A DNA stretch of 43,866 nt from Lachnospiraceae bacterium UBA1201 (GTDB taxonomy: Bacteria; Bacillota; Clostridia; Lachnospirales; Lachnospiraceae). The DNA lies in contig DBXX01000007.1 in assembly GCA_002309675.1 (NCBI GenBank), positions 1 through 43,866 of the forward strand. The letters are read 5' to 3'. The notes under the pieces are model-generated. The model was not told the DNA's origin. It did not search any database and saw only the letters and a program-made list of their open reading frames with translations. Of this stretch, positions 24,718 to 33,114 are shown piece after piece (position 1 is the stretch's first letter; each line of letters starts with the position of its first letter). A program made the translations under genes and the position numbers.

Positions 24718-26763
24718 ATGAGAGAAGAATGGACAGGTTTTGTCGGCGGCACATGGGAAAATCAGGTCAATGTGCGCGACTTCATCCAGCGGAATTACAC
24801 ACCTTACACAGGTGACGAGTCATTCCTTTGCGGCCCCACAGACGCAACCAAGACATTGTGGGCACAGGTTCTTGAATTATCCAAGAAAGAAAGAGAAGCA
24901 GGCGGTGTTCTGGATATGGACACCAAGGTCGTTTCCACCCTTACCTCTCACGCAGCAGGTTATCTGAACAAAGATCTCGAGAAGATCGTTGGTTTCCAGA
25001 CAGACGCTCCTTTCAAGAGAGCTCTGATGCCTTACGGTGGTATCCGTATGGCTATGAAGGCTTGCTCCGATAACGGTTATGAGGTAGATCCTGAGATCGT
25101 TGAGTTCTTCACTGTTCACAGAAAGACACACAACGCAGGTGTATTTGATGTTTATACAGATGAGATGCGTGTGGCTCGTACCAACCACATCATCACAGGT
25201 CTTCCGGATGCTTACGGCCGTGGCCGTATCATCGGCGACTATCGTCGTGTAGCTCTTTACGGTATCGATCGTCTGATCGAGGATAAGAAGGAGCAGAAGA
25301 ACCTTTGCGGTTCCATCATGCTTCCCGATGTTATCCGTGACCGCGAAGAGATCGCTGAGCAGATTCGTGCTCTGGGCGAACTGAAGAAGATGGCTGCTAT
25401 CTATGGCTGCGATATCTCCAAGCCCGCTAAGAACGTACAGGAAGCTATCCAGGCAACCTACTTCGGTTACCTCGGCGCTGTTAAGGAGCAGAACGGTGCA
25501 GCTATGAGCCTTGGCCGTACAGCTACTTTCCTGGACTGCTATGCAGAGCGTGACCTTGCTAACGGTACCTTCACCGAGTCTGAGATTCAGGAGTTCATTG
25601 ACCACTTCGTAATGAAGCTCCGTCTCATCAAGTTCGCTCGTACACCTGAGTACAACAGCATCTTCGCTGGTGACCCGGTATGGGTTACCGAGTCTCTCGG
25701 TGGTATGGGCGTTGACGGACGTCCGCTGGTTTCCAAGATGTCCTTCCGTTTCCTGAATACCCTTGATAACCTCGGAACCGCTCCGGAGCCGAACATGACC
25801 GTTCTGTGGTCTCCGAGACTTCCCGAGAACTGGAAGAAGTACTGCGCTAAGATGTCCATCAAGACCTCTTCCATCCAGTACGAGAACGATGACGCTATGC
25901 GTCCTATTCACGGTGATGACTATGCGATCGCTTGCTGCGTATCTTCCATGGTCGTTGGTAAGGAAATGCAGTTCTTCGGCGCACGTGCTAACCTGGCTAA
26001 GTGCCTCCTGTACGCTATGAACGGTGGTATCGATGAGATCACCAAGGTTCAGGTAGGTCCTAAGTACCGTCCCATCACTTCCGAGTACCTCGATTACGAT
26101 GAGGTTATGGCAGTTTACGATGACATGATGAAGTGGCAGGCAGCTCTGTATGTTAATACATTGAACGTTATCCACTACATGCACGACAAGTACTGCTACG
26201 AGAGACTTCAGATGGCTCTCCATGATAAGGAAGTTAAGAGATACTTCGCAACCGGTATCGCAGGTCTGTCTGTAGTTGCTGACTCCCTGTCCGCTATCAA
26301 GTACGCGAAGGTTAAGGCGATCCGTGATGAGGACGGCCTGATCGTTGATTTCGAGACCGAGGGCGAGTTCCCGAAGTACGGTAACAACGATGACCGCGTT
26401 GACTCCATCGCTTGTGAGATCGTTACCAGATTCATGAACTATGTTCGTAGCAATCCGGTTTACAGAAACGGTGTTCCGACCACTTCCATCCTTACCATTA
26501 CTTCTAACGTATCTTATGGTAAGAACACAGGTAACACACCTGACGGAAGAAAGAAGGGCCAGCCTTTCGCACCTGGTGCTAACCCGATGCACGGCCGTGA
26601 TAAGAAGGGTGCTGCTGCATCCCTCGCTTCTGTAGCTAAGTTGCCGTTCCGTGATGCTCAGGATGGTATCTCCAATACCTTCTCCATCATCCCGAACGCA
26701 CTTGGTAAGGAAGATGCAGTATTCATGGGCGACCTGGATATCGATCTTGAAAGCGTAAAATAA
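24718..26763 (+). CDS. pflB: Pyruvate formate-lyase core subunit without the glycyl-radical domain
   Basis: ATG 24718 after AGGAGG (24706-24711) gives MREEWTGFVGGTWENQVNVRDF, matching the start of known PFLs; 681 residues. PFL (about 760 residues in E. coli) converts pyruvate and CoA to acetyl-CoA and formate. The active-site Cys pair is present (Cys406-Cys407 in IACCVSSM), as are PGANPMHGRD and the late NTFSIIPNALGKED motif. The chain then ends in FMGDLDIDLESVK, exactly where the glycyl-radical domain (RVSGYA) should follow. That domain is encoded two genes downstream. The stop is clean and the next genes have good ribosome-binding sites, so this is an organised split, not a random truncation. 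The 24430 start of the longer open frame is rejected. Confidence 0.93.
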   Translation: MREEWTGFVGGTWENQVNVRDFIQRNYTPYTGDESFLCGPTDATKTLWAQVLELSKKEREAGGVLDMDTKVVSTLTSHAAGYLNKDLEKIVGFQTDAPFKRALMPYGGIRMAMKACSDNGYEVDPEIVEFFTVHRKTHNAGVFDVYTDEMRVARTNHIITGLPDAYGRGRIIGDYRRVALYGIDRLIEDKKEQKNLCGSIMLPDVIRDREEIAEQIRALGELKKMAAIYGCDISKPAKNVQEAIQATYFGYLGAVKEQNGAAMSLGRTATFLDCYAERDLANGTFTESEIQEFIDHFVMKLRLIKFARTPEYNSIFAGDPVWVTESLGGMGVDGRPLVSKMSFRFLNTLDNLGTAPEPNMTVLWSPRLPENWKKYCAKMSIKTSSIQYENDDAMRPIHGDDYAIACCVSSMVVGKEMQFFGARANLAKCLLYAMNGGIDEITKVQVGPKYRPITSEYLDYDEVMAVYDDMMKWQAALYVNTLNVIHYMHDKYCYERLQMALHDKEVKRYFATGIAGLSVVADSLSAIKYAKVKAIRDEDGLIVDFETEGEFPKYGNNDDRVDSIACEIVTRFMNYVRSNPVYRNGVPTTSILTITSNVSYGKNTGNTPDGRKKGQPFAPGANPMHGRDKKGAAASLASVAKLPFRDAQDGISNTFSIIPNALGKEDAVFMGDLDIDLESVK

Positions 26764-26786
26764 TCTAGCCTTAGGAGGTGAAGTTT

Positions 26787-27023
26787 ATGGCTGATCCGAC
26801 AAAGAAGCAAGAGGAAGACATCATCGCTATGCTGGACTCGTTCATGGCAAGCGGCGGTGGACGCATGAACATCGACGCGCGCGACCTTCCGGAGAGTTCC
26901 GAGGGCACCGAGCTCAATGTTCAGAATGAGAAGTTTTTTGGTTGTTCTGTAGTGGGAGGCCGGAAAATGGCCTGCCAGACCCCTACCCTTATGGAGGGGC
27001 TCGATATCGACGAAAACGAATAG
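26787..27023 (+). CDS. Small protein like a glycyl-radical domain without the radical motif
   Basis: ATG 26787 follows GGAGGTG (about 26774-26780); 78 residues. Its first part, ADPTKKQEEDIIAMLDSFMASGGGRMNI, parallels the start of the next gene's product (ANANTQQVDNLINLLDGYVEKGGYHLNV) almost residue by residue, so the two are probably duplicates. After about residue 35 they diverge. The RVSGYA radical motif is missing and is replaced by ESSEGTELNVQNEKFFGC and GGRKMACQTPTLMEGLDIDENE, with two Cys. The LDID tail resembles the end of the PFL core subunit. It may be a placeholder, adaptor or regulator of the split PFL; this is inference. I know of no name for it. Confidence 0.8.
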   Translation: MADPTKKQEEDIIAMLDSFMASGGGRMNIDARDLPESSEGTELNVQNEKFFGCSVVGGRKMACQTPTLMEGLDIDENE

Positions 27024-27035
27024 GAGGTAATTACA

Positions 27036-27281
27036 ATGGCTAATGCTAATACTCAGCAGGTAGATAACCTGATCAACTTGCTCGACGGTTACGTTGAGAA
27101 AGGCGGATATCATCTTAATGTTAACGTATTGAACCGTGAGACTTTGTTGGACGCTCAGGCACATCCTGAGAACTATCCTCAGCTCACCATCCGTGTATCC
27201 GGATACGCTGTTAACTTCATCAAATTGACAAAGAATCAGCAGGATGAGGTTATTTCCAGAACATTCCACGAGAGCCTGTGA
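27036..27281 (+). CDS. Stand-alone glycyl-radical domain of the split PFL (GrcA/YfiD-like)
   Basis: ATG 27036 follows AGGAGGT; 81 residues. The sequence YPQLTIRVSGYAVNF, with the radical Gly56, and LNVNVLNRETLLDA match the C-terminal domain of PFL and the E. coli spare-part protein GrcA (YfiD). Unlike E. coli, the core enzyme here has no such domain of its own, so this protein should be the obligatory carrier of the radical, docking on PflB in trans. Activation would need the SAM-dependent activase encoded downstream. It is separated from the activase gene by a terminator. Confidence 0.9.
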   Translation: MANANTQQVDNLINLLDGYVEKGGYHLNVNVLNRETLLDAQAHPENYPQLTIRVSGYAVNFIKLTKNQQDEVISRTFHESL

Positions 27282-27380
27282 TCGGTTGAAAACAACCTGA
27301 CGCACGCGGAGTTTTAACCGGCTGTAGCCCGCAAGGCGCGACGGCCGGAAGAAACTTCAAAGCGGCTTTCGCTTAACGGA

Positions 27381-27415
27381 AGCAGCCTCCAAGAACTTGG
27401 AGGCTGCTTTTTTCA
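27381..27415 (+). terminator. Intrinsic terminator between the PFL subunits and the activase
   Basis: A perfect stem AGCAGCCTCCAAG/CTTGGAGGCTGCT (13 pairs, loop AA) is followed by T6. It lies 100 bases after the radical-domain gene and 45 bases before pflA, so it probably reduces pflA expression relative to the subunits. The 27282-27380 bases also contain a CCGG-rich imperfect hairpin. Confidence 0.9.
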
Positions 27416-27459
27416 TATCCGTCGTTTCCCGCGGCGGATCCACTCAGAAAGGAACGCAT

Positions 27460-28227
27460 ATGATAGGACGTATCCATTCCACAGAGACCTTCGGTACCGT
27501 GGACGGCCCCGGTATCCGTTATGTCGTCTTCATGCAGGGCTGCCCCATGCGGTGCCTGTACTGCCACAATCCGGACACCTGGACCATCGGCGTAGGACGT
27601 GAGGTCACGGTCGATGATCTTATGAAGGAATACGACGGTTGCAAAGAGTTCTACAACGGCGGCGGTATTACCGTTACCGGCGGCGAACCGCTCATGCAGA
27701 TCGAATTCCTCACGGAGTTCTTCACGACAGCGAAACTGCGCGGCATCCACACCTGCATCGATACCTCCGGTATCGTGTTCAACCGCAAGAGCCCGGAGTT
27801 CATGGAGAAGCTCGACAAACTCCTGGCATTGACCGACCTGGTCATGCTCGATATCAAGCATATCGATAATGAGAAGCATAAGGTGCTCTGCTCCCAGCCG
27901 AACACCAACATTCTCGACTTTGCGACCTACTTAAGCGAGATCAATAAGCCTGTCTGGTTGCGCCACGTGGTCGTTCCCGGCTACACGGACGTTCCCGAGT
28001 ATCTCGAAAAACTCGGTGAATTCCTGGCGACCTTAAACAACATTCGCGCGCTCGACGTACTGCCCTACCACACGATGGGCGTCGTAAAATACGAGCAGCT
28101 GGGCATCGATTATCCGCTAAAGGGTGTGCCGCCTCTCTCGAAGGCCGAGGCCATCAAAGCCCGTGACATCATCTTCGCGGCCTGGAAGAAACGCCGCCAG
28201 GAGTTAAAAGCCGAGGGTAAGGTCTGA
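27460..28227 (+). CDS. pflA: Pyruvate formate-lyase activating enzyme
   Basis: ATG 27460 after AGAAAGGA; 255 residues. It is a radical SAM enzyme with GCPMRCLYCHNP (Cys28, Cys32, Cys35) binding the 4Fe-4S cluster. Just before it is GTVDGPGIRYVVFMQ, typical of PFL activases; YNGGGITVTGGEPLM is the SAM-binding GGE region. There is no second ferredoxin insert, so it is the compact PflA class. It generates the glycyl radical on the split-off domain (Gly56). No own promoter is obvious in the 45 bases after the terminator, so read-through is likely. Confidence 0.94.
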   Translation: MIGRIHSTETFGTVDGPGIRYVVFMQGCPMRCLYCHNPDTWTIGVGREVTVDDLMKEYDGCKEFYNGGGITVTGGEPLMQIEFLTEFFTTAKLRGIHTCIDTSGIVFNRKSPEFMEKLDKLLALTDLVMLDIKHIDNEKHKVLCSQPNTNILDFATYLSEINKPVWLRHVVVPGYTDVPEYLEKLGEFLATLNNIRALDVLPYHTMGVVKYEQLGIDYPLKGVPPLSKAEAIKARDIIFAAWKKRRQELKAEGKV

Positions 28228-28296
28228 TCGTTTTTTGTATTCTTAGTTAGCATGTGCTAACTTGTTGTATATCTTTCGAATCATTTGCAAAATATA

Positions 28297-28325
28297 TTGA
28301 CAATTTCTTAACTATCCTTTATACT
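28297..28325 (+). promoter_or_regulatory. Consensus sigma-A promoter of the ferredoxin gene
   Basis: TTGACA (28297-28302) and TATACT (28320-28325) are 17 bases apart; AAAGGAGG is at about 28346-28352. The start at 28362 lies 36 bases downstream of the -10 box. Confidence 0.9.
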
Positions 28326-28361
28326 GGATGCGTAAAGAAATAGCAAAGGAGGTTTCTACTT

Positions 28362-28535
28362 ATGGCATTTAAAATTTCTGACGCTTGCATCAGCTGTGGA
28401 ACCTGCGAGGCTGCCTGCCCTGTAGCAGCTATCTGCGAAGGCAATGGCAAATTCGAAATCAAGTCGGATCTTTGCATCGACTGCGGTACCTGCGCAGGCG
28501 CTTGCCCTGTATCCGCTATTGAGCCGGAAGAGTAA
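28362..28535 (+). CDS. 2[4Fe-4S] ferredoxin
   Basis: 57 residues, ATG 28362. Two CxxCxxCxxxCP motifs (Cys9/12/15/19 and Cys38/41/44/48) define a clostridial bacterial-type ferredoxin, a small cytosolic electron carrier. One additional Cys25 is present. It has a near-consensus promoter of its own and is flanked by a strong terminator, so it is expressed independently. Its position next to the PFL activase, which needs a low-potential electron donor, makes a link possible but not shown. Confidence 0.95.
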   Translation: MAFKISDACISCGTCEAACPVAAICEGNGKFEIKSDLCIDCGTCAGACPVSAIEPEE

Positions 28536-28570
28536 AACATTCGAGCAAAACAGATAAATAGCAAGACGAA

Positions 28571-28606
28571 ACCGCCCGGTTTGGCTTAGCCAAACCGGGC
28601 GGCGTT
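28571..28606. terminator. Bidirectional terminator between ferredoxin and dnaB
   Basis: CCGCCCGGTTTGGC and its complement, with a 4-base loop, followed by CGTTTGTTT on the plus side. It serves the ferredoxin gene and the converging dnaB operon. Confidence 0.88.
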
Positions 28607-28621
28607 TGTTTATGTAGTATT

Positions 28622-29977
28622 TTACTGTTCCTGAGGTCTCTTTTCGAGGTTTGCGAACTTCGTACGATCCGCAAGCCATGCGAGCTGCACGGTATCCGTG
28701 GGGCCGTTACGCTGCTTCGCCACGATGACCTCTGCGAGGCCGGGATCCGACTCTTTATTATAGTAGTTATCGCGGTACAGAAACATAACAACATCGGCAT
28801 CCTGCTCGATGGCACCGGACTCACGCAGGTCAGACAGCATGGGCCGATGATCGGTTCTCGTCTCGCAGGCACGTGACAGCTGGGACAATGCGATCACGGG
28901 CACCTTCAGTTCTCTGGCCAGCGCTTTCAGCGAACGTGAGATCTCGGAGATCTCCTGCTGACGGCTGTCCGACGAACGACCACTGCCGCTCATGAGCTGC
29001 AGGTAGTCGATAATGATGAGCTGGAGGTTATTCTCCAATTTATACTTGCGGGCCTTCGATCGAAGTTCATTGACCGTGATACCCGGGGTATCGTCGATAA
29101 CCAGGCGGGCCTTTGCAATGCGGTTCGTCGCTTCTACGATGTCATACCAGTCCGTGTCGCTCAGTTTACCGGTACGAAGCTTCTGGGAGTCAACACCGGA
29201 CTCCATGGACAGCAGACGGTTTCCCAGCTGAGCGGCGGACATTTCCAAACTGAAGATCGCTACGGAATAATTCTTCCGAACGGCGGCATGCTGCGCCACA
29301 TTGAGGACGAAGGCCGTCTTACCCATGGAAGGACGGGCTGCCATCAGGATCAGATCGGAATTCTGCAGGCCGGTGGTCATGTAGTCCAGATCGATAAATC
29401 CGGTCGGAATGCCGGTCACGGTAGAACTGTTTTGGGATGCGCTCTCGATCTTATCGATGACTTCAGCCATGACGTCATTGATCGGCTTTCCGTCGCCGGT
29501 ATCACGCGTCTGCAGGAAGTTGAAGATATCCTTCTCGGTCTGCTCCATGACCTCGTCAATCGGCGTCTGGTCCGCATAACACTTCGAGGAAAGTTCTTCG
29601 TTGATCTTTATCAGGCGTCGCTTCATGGACTTCTCGTACACGATCTGCGCATACTGGGCAATATTGACCGAGCTGGAAACGGTATACAGAATGTCGCGGA
29701 GAGCATCCAAAGAAAGCATCTCCTCGGGGAAATCCTTCGCGCGGAGATGGTTCTGCAGAGTAACGATATCAACACTCTCATCCGGAATCTCGCCGGAATC
29801 GTGCATGGCAACAATGGTATCAAACATGATACCATACTGTCTGTTATAAAAATCCGATGAATTCAGTTTATCCGTAGCGGTGGTGATCGCATCCCGGCTC
29901 ATCAACATAGAACCGATGACCGCGCGCTCCGCCTCGTTATTTGCCGGCATGACCCGCTTGATGATATCCTCTTCCAT
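28622..29977 (-). CDS. dnaB: Replicative DNA helicase DnaB
   Basis: ATG 29977 is preferred over 29992 because AAGGAGC (29982-29988) precedes it; 451 residues. The N-terminal helical domain (about 1-105), which binds primase, is followed by a RecA-like helicase domain with Walker A AARPSMGKTAF, Walker B LIIIDYLQLM and the H4 loop IALSQLSRACETR, then LRESGAIEQDAD. It unwinds DNA as a hexamer at the replication fork. It sits in the usual Firmicutes order gdpP-rplI-dnaB. Confidence 0.97.
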   Translation of the reverse strand: MEEDIIKRVMPANNEAERAVIGSMLMSRDAITTATDKLNSSDFYNRQYGIMFDTIVAMHDSGEIPDESVDIVTLQNHLRAKDFPEEMLSLDALRDILYTVSSSVNIAQYAQIVYEKSMKRRLIKINEELSSKCYADQTPIDEVMEQTEKDIFNFLQTRDTGDGKPINDVMAEVIDKIESASQNSSTVTGIPTGFIDLDYMTTGLQNSDLILMAARPSMGKTAFVLNVAQHAAVRKNYSVAIFSLEMSAAQLGNRLLSMESGVDSQKLRTGKLSDTDWYDIVEATNRIAKARLVIDDTPGITVNELRSKARKYKLENNLQLIIIDYLQLMSGSGRSSDSRQQEISEISRSLKALARELKVPVIALSQLSRACETRTDHRPMLSDLRESGAIEQDADVVMFLYRDNYYNKESDPGLAEVIVAKQRNGPTDTVQLAWLADRTKFANLEKRPQEQ

Positions 29978-30054
29978 AGCGCTCCTTTGCACTCGAAGTA
30001 ATGTGTTTCGCGGCCGCGTCCAAAAAGGGCGTTAACGACCGTTTAAAGCCGATC

Positions 30055-30501
30055 TCAGCCCTCTGTTACCTTCACGGTAAGCTGGCCGGTCACATTTTTA
30101 TGGAGCTTGATCGGTACGATCACCGTTCCAACCATACGGATGGGCTCATCGAGCTGCATCTTCTTTTTATCGATATCCAGGCCCAGCTGCTTCTTCGCTT
30201 CCTGGGCGATCTCCTTCGTGGAAACGGAGCCGAACACACGTCCGCCCTCGCCGCACTTCACGGGGATGGTCACGACCTTACCCTCGAACGAAGCGGCCTG
30301 CTTACGTGCATCTTCCTCACGCTCCTCTTCCTCTTTTGCTGCGCGGAACTTCTGCGCCGCGAGGTCTGTCAGGTTCTTATTATTTGCCTCGATGCCGACC
30401 TTCTTCGGCAGGAGGAAGTTGCGGGCATAGCCGTCGTTTACCTTAACGATCTCGCCCTTCTTACCTAAGGATTTTACATCCTGTAACAGTATGATCTCCA
30501 T
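30055..30501 (-). CDS. rplI: Ribosomal protein bL9
   Basis: 148 residues, with the standard MEIILLQDVKSLGKKGEIVKVNDGYARNFLLP start, central long helix, and C-terminal domain with GRVFGSVSTKEI. It is the usual bL9 length and binds 23S rRNA near the L1 stalk. The gene begins 3 bases after the gdpP stop, so the two are tightly coupled. Confidence 0.97.
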   Translation of the reverse strand: MEIILLQDVKSLGKKGEIVKVNDGYARNFLLPKKVGIEANNKNLTDLAAQKFRAAKEEEEREEDARKQAASFEGKVVTIPVKCGEGGRVFGSVSTKEIAQEAKKQLGLDIDKKKMQLDEPIRMVGTVIVPIKLHKNVTGQLTVKVTEG

Positions 30502-30504
30502 GAT

Positions 30505-32553
30505 TTAAATCTCTCCATTCTCCCGCATCTGGATCACGGTGTTCTTCACCAGATCGTACGCGCTGTCAATGCTGATGCCGGCCAGCTGCGCACCTGCGAC
30601 GCTCATGTGACCGCCGCCGCCCAGTTTCTCCATGATGATCTGAACATTCACTTCATCGATGGAACGGGCGCTGATGTAGATCTTTCCGTTGAAATCTGCC
30701 AGTACGAAGCTGGCCTGGATCCCGCGGATATTCAGTAATTCATTGGCCGCCTGCGCCGCTACGACGTTCAGATTATCACAGCCGTGGCCGGCACAGATGC
30801 CGATGGTAAAGTTATCGCAAAATACTTCCGCATGGTTGATGGTGTTCGCGCGGATCTTATACTCCTGCATGTCGTCGCGGAACATCTTACGCACACGCGT
30901 AACGTCCGCGCCGCTGCGGCGCAGGAAGGCCGCTGCCTCAAACGTACGGATACCGGTCTTATTCAGGAAGTTGCTGGTATCCATGACGATACCGGAATAC
31001 AGGGCGTCCGCGTCGAGCGGCTTGACCTTCAGATCCTCTGCATAGTACTGCAGGATCTCCGCAACCATTTCACAGGCAGAGGAAGCGTAAGGCTCGATAT
31101 AGGACAGCACCGCGTTCTCCACGCGCTCGTCGGTTTGACGATGGTGGTCAATGATGACCACGTTTTTCACTGCATTGACCAGCTGAGGACACTCCGTGTA
31201 GCTGGGACGGTTTACATCCACGATCACGAGGACAGTATCGCCGCCCGCCATAGCCAGGGCCTCCTCCGACTTAATGAAGAGGTTCGGCTCGTAGTCGGGA
31301 TTATCCGCAAAACGGTCGATCAGCGGCTTCTCAGCAGGGCCTACACGCTCGAGGACAATGTATGCCCGCTTGCCGGAATGCTTCGCCGCGCGGTACACGC
31401 CGACCGCTGCGCCGATACAGTCGACGTCGCTGAAATGGTGGCCCATGATCAGGACCTTTTCCTTCGTCTCGATAAGTTCACGCAGCGCATGCGCCTTTAC
31501 GCGTGCCTTTACACGCGTAGTCTTCTCGAGTGTATGCGTCTTTCCGCCGAAATACTCGACGGACTTGCCGTTCTTTACTACGGCCTGATCGCCGCCGCGT
31601 CCGAGCGCCAGATCGATCGCCGTGCGGGCGTATTCATAATTCTGGATCGCGGACTCGCCGTTGATGCCGACACCGATACTGATGGTGACCGACATGTCAT
31701 TGCCGATATTGACCGATTTCGCTTCTTCCAAAACGGAGAAGCGATTCTCCTTCATCGCCGGCAGATATTCCATCGTGCCGATGTAGAGGTATTTATCCTT
31801 CTCGAGTTTACGGAGAATGCCGTGGTACTCCGAGAAATACTGGGTGATCTTACGGTCTACGAGAGCCACCAGAAGGGACTTACGAACGTCCTCGAGGTTC
31901 TCGAGCGCTTCTTCATAGTTATCCATGTAGATCAGCGCAACGACCTGCTTATTATCCTGATAGAGTTTCCGCGTCTGCAGGATCTCCGTCGTATCGTAGA
32001 GATAGATGGCAAACAGTTCGATGTCTGCGCGATCCACGTCCCGCGTCATCTCGTCCATCAGGTTCGTCATCGCGATGCGGTGCGCCGTCAGGTGGTAATT
32101 CCGCTCCTCACGTACTACGTCCGCTTCTGCCTCGTCTTCACCGTCGCGCGGAAGAAGATGACCGTCCTCCGTGCCAAACAGCGAGAACAACGTTTTCTTT
32201 TTGAACTCTTTGTCATTTACCAGACCGGAAAATGCCCGATTCGCCCAGAGGAAACGGCCGCGCTCGTCACACATCGCATAGGGAACCTTCATTTCGGTAA
32301 GCAGGTTCTTCTGGATCTGTGCGTAGTCCGATCCATATTCGATAAGATCCTTAAGCAACGTCTTACGCCGGTACATGTAGAAAAAGATGCACGCAACAAT
32401 ATAGAGCAGAAGCACTCCGCTCACGATATATCCGCTCGTACGGTCCTGCAGATATACGAAGCCATTCGCAACGACCAATATAAGGACCATCCAAATGGGC
32501 CATTGAAGGCTGGCGTAGAAGCCACGCTTCAAATTATGCTTTCGCATTTGCAT
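30505..32553 (-). CDS. gdpP: Cyclic-di-AMP phosphodiesterase GdpP
   Basis: 682 residues. Two N-terminal membrane helices (about 18-34 and 41-60), a PAS domain (about 75-130), a degenerate GGDEF domain (about 190-310) and a DHH/DHHA1 phosphodiesterase region are seen. Motifs: GHHFSDVDCIGAA, VIIDHHRQ, and GGGGHMSVAGAQ in DHHA1. It hydrolyses c-di-AMP, which controls potassium and osmolyte uptake and wall homeostasis. The -10 box TATACT on the minus strand at 32653-32658 probably drives gdpP-rplI-dnaB. Confidence 0.94.
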   Translation of the reverse strand: MQMRKHNLKRGFYASLQWPIWMVLILVVANGFVYLQDRTSGYIVSGVLLLYIVACIFFYMYRRKTLLKDLIEYGSDYAQIQKNLLTEMKVPYAMCDERGRFLWANRAFSGLVNDKEFKKKTLFSLFGTEDGHLLPRDGEDEAEADVVREERNYHLTAHRIAMTNLMDEMTRDVDRADIELFAIYLYDTTEILQTRKLYQDNKQVVALIYMDNYEEALENLEDVRKSLLVALVDRKITQYFSEYHGILRKLEKDKYLYIGTMEYLPAMKENRFSVLEEAKSVNIGNDMSVTISIGVGINGESAIQNYEYARTAIDLALGRGGDQAVVKNGKSVEYFGGKTHTLEKTTRVKARVKAHALRELIETKEKVLIMGHHFSDVDCIGAAVGVYRAAKHSGKRAYIVLERVGPAEKPLIDRFADNPDYEPNLFIKSEEALAMAGGDTVLVIVDVNRPSYTECPQLVNAVKNVVIIDHHRQTDERVENAVLSYIEPYASSACEMVAEILQYYAEDLKVKPLDADALYSGIVMDTSNFLNKTGIRTFEAAAFLRRSGADVTRVRKMFRDDMQEYKIRANTINHAEVFCDNFTIGICAGHGCDNLNVVAAQAANELLNIRGIQASFVLADFNGKIYISARSIDEVNVQIIMEKLGGGGHMSVAGAQLAGISIDSAYDLVKNTVIQMRENGEI

Positions 32554-32652
32554 TCAGGTACCCCCTAAATACTTTCATGACTGTCTATTTCCTGTTTCCG
32601 TCGTCCGCCGCGTGAGCTATTCTCCCATTACAGCGGATAACATACCAGTCTT

Positions 32653-32681
32653 AGTATACCACCTTTTCGCTAAAAATGGAA
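32653..32681 (-). promoter_or_regulatory. Probable promoter of gdpP-rplI-dnaB
   Basis: The minus-strand TATACT (32653-32658) has a poor -35 (TTCCAT) 17 bases upstream. The 32554-32652 leader shows nothing else clear. Confidence 0.5.
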
Positions 32682-32749
32682 GCACATTTGCCACATAAGG
32701 GGGATTTCGCGGATCGAAAGCGCTCCCCGCCACGGATGGTTTTCTTCCA

Positions 32750-32785
32750 CAAAAAAGAGGCGACCGCATCTGCAGTCGCCCTTCT
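32750..32785 (-). terminator. Terminator after rpsR
   Basis: GGCGAC...GTCGCC stem followed by TTTTTT on the minus strand, about 35 bases after the rpsR stop. It separates rpsF-ssb-rpsR from gdpP. Confidence 0.85.
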
Positions 32786-32820
32786 CTCAAACATATCTGA
32801 ACGCGTGTTACGCGCCGAAA

Positions 32821-33084
32821 TTATTCTACCGTGTACGGTAACAAAGCTACGTGTCTAGCTCTCTTAACGGCGATGGTCAAAGCTCTCTGATGCTTCGCGC
32901 AAGTGCCGGTAATTCTTCTGGGAAGGATCTTTCCTCTCTCAGACACATACTTCTTTAATCTTGCTACATCCTTGTAGTCGATGGGCGTTGTATCGCCGCA
33001 GAATACACAAACCTTCTTCTTTCTGCGGATACCGCTTCTTCTGGGCTTTGAAGCGTCAGCCTTATCGGTCTTATTGTATGCCAT
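32821..33084 (-). CDS. rpsR: Ribosomal protein bS18
   Basis: ATG 33084 after GGAGG; 87 residues, basic, with GIRRKKKVCVFCG and a two-Cys start often seen in zinc-binding bS18. The core contains DYKDVARLKKYVSERGKILPRRITG. Third gene of the rpsF-ssb-rpsR set. Confidence 0.97.
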   Translation of the reverse strand: MAYNKTDKADASKPRRSGIRRKKKVCVFCGDTTPIDYKDVARLKKYVSERGKILPRRITGTCAKHQRALTIAVKRARHVALLPYTVE

Positions 33085-33114
33085 TATAGTTGCCTCCTTC
33101 AAAATTCATCGGTT

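Noticed and set aside
24877..26592. 571-codon open frame antisense to pflB
   Set aside because: It lies fully opposite a clear PFL gene, has no ribosome-binding site or family motif, and results from the strong codon bias of pflB.
30784..32568. 594-codon open frame antisense to gdpP
   Set aside because: It is opposite a recognisable GdpP with all its motifs; the product has no domain features.
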